Notes under the pieces: model-generated
Databases searched by the model: none
What the model saw: the letters and a program-made list of their open reading frames with translations, nothing else
What the model was told of the DNA's origin: nothing
Assembly (NCBI GenBank): GCA_937899725.1
Contig: CALCCA010000074.1
Span: forward strand, 21,896-85,895
DNA length: 64,000 bases
Reading direction: 5' to 3'
Origin: an uncultured Halomicronema sp.
GTDB taxonomy: Bacteria; Cyanobacteriota; Cyanobacteriia; Phormidesmidales; Phormidesmidaceae
Shown here: piece by piece, positions 63,539 through 64,000 of the stretch
Layout: every line of letters begins with the position of its first letter
Position numbering within the stretch: the stretch's first letter is position 1
Position numbers and translations under genes: made by a program

Positions 63539-64000
63539 GCGCACGCCTCGCCCGGTGGTCCCAACATCCGGCATTTGAGTCAGCACAGCAGCGATCGCCA
63601 CCACATAAGGACGCATTCATCAGCGGCCAGCGGCTCACGGGCAACGGTCTCTCTGCGGACAGCCAGGGAGCCTGCCTTTGAGCGCGATCGCCGGGTCGAA
63701 ATTTGAGCTTTATCCCCATTTTCTGAAACCGCCCAACCAATTCAGCCCCCTTGCCCTGCCAAAGCCCCGGAAATCCGGTCACCTCACCATTGCTGGGACG
63801 ATCAACGCGATCGCGCAAAATTTCCTAGATCCAAACAGATCCAATTCGCGTTTGGCTTTGTATATAGAGTGAATCCTTCAACAGGTAGCGGTGCTGAGTA
63901 AGTCGCCCTCTTACTGCAGTGCCGCAGGGCGTGCCTGCCTAGGGATTATAGCAATCCGCATAAAGGTCTAATCGGTTAAAGTGGTCGAAAGTTTAGAGCA
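63539..64000. other. Intergenic sequence up to the window edge
   Basis: 460 bases without a convincing gene. Weakly open frames on both strands have no recognised domains. The last 100 bases are AT-rich and could be a promoter for a gene beyond the edge. Confidence 0.4.

Overview
The window comes from a cyanobacterium. Diagnostic genes are psbK (photosystem II), ndhN (NDH-1 subunit found in the oxygenic phototroph complex), ldpA (input to the cyanobacterial clock), a ycf45/R3H ATPase, a nuclease A inhibitor (NuiA) homologue and a valyl-tRNA synthetase carrying the membrane-anchoring CAAD domain. The octamer GCGATCGC (HIP1) is scattered through nearly all genes. GC content is fairly high, the genes are mostly single or in short operons, and GTG/TTG starts are common. 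A filamentous Leptolyngbya/Nodosilinea-like lineage would fit, but that is an inference and not a determination.

Layout. 0-8.7 kb: 5' part of ctaA, two cytoplasmic GH13 glucan hydrolases around a short-chain dehydrogenase, a remnant of an IS256-type transposase, a PEP-CTERM surface protein, an AbiEii-like nucleotidyltransferase and a phosphoribosyltransferase. 8.7-15.8 kb: a GPH-type sugar symporter, small membrane proteins, a broken Uma2 gene, a putative lipoprotein, an aldo/keto reductase, an RTX calcium-binding protein and a receiver-like protein. 16.6-27.3 kb: housekeeping genes rpiA, nuiA-like, moaA, cbiD, guaA and valS, with an SH3 protein and a second solitary nucleotidyltransferase. 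27.6-38.4 kb: a glycosyltransferase, an EamA/AraC pair, a DUF697-type GTPase with a small partner, YbjN and amidase genes, a divergent EamA/AsnC pair and mutL. 38.7-44.3 kb: a polar amino acid ABC transporter (two permeases and the ATPase, without a binding protein) and an efflux adaptor. 44.5-49.1 kb: cobS, a small conserved gene, tgt, psbK and nadA.

49.5-58.0 kb is an exopolysaccharide locus: flippase, FkbM methyltransferase, three glycosyltransferases, a SAM methyltransferase and an initiating polyprenyl-phosphate sugar transferase. Its first 6 kb are AT-rich and nearly free of HIP1, as expected for an exchangeable glycan cassette between conserved genes. 58.3-63.5 kb returns to core genes: ndhN, ldpA, the R3H ATPase and a TPR protein.

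The intergenic regions hold at least two families of short dispersed repeats. One looks like a MITE with ATACC...GGTAT ends; the other ends in GTCTACTAG. One copy of the first is nested in a copy of the second. There are also strong dyads in the moaA-cbiD and nadA control regions. I see no rRNA, tRNA, CRISPR array or intact insertion sequence. I did not find a clearly new multi-gene system. The best leads are the nested repeats, the nadA and moaA/cbiD dyads, the GTPase/partner pair, and several degenerate or orphan genes.
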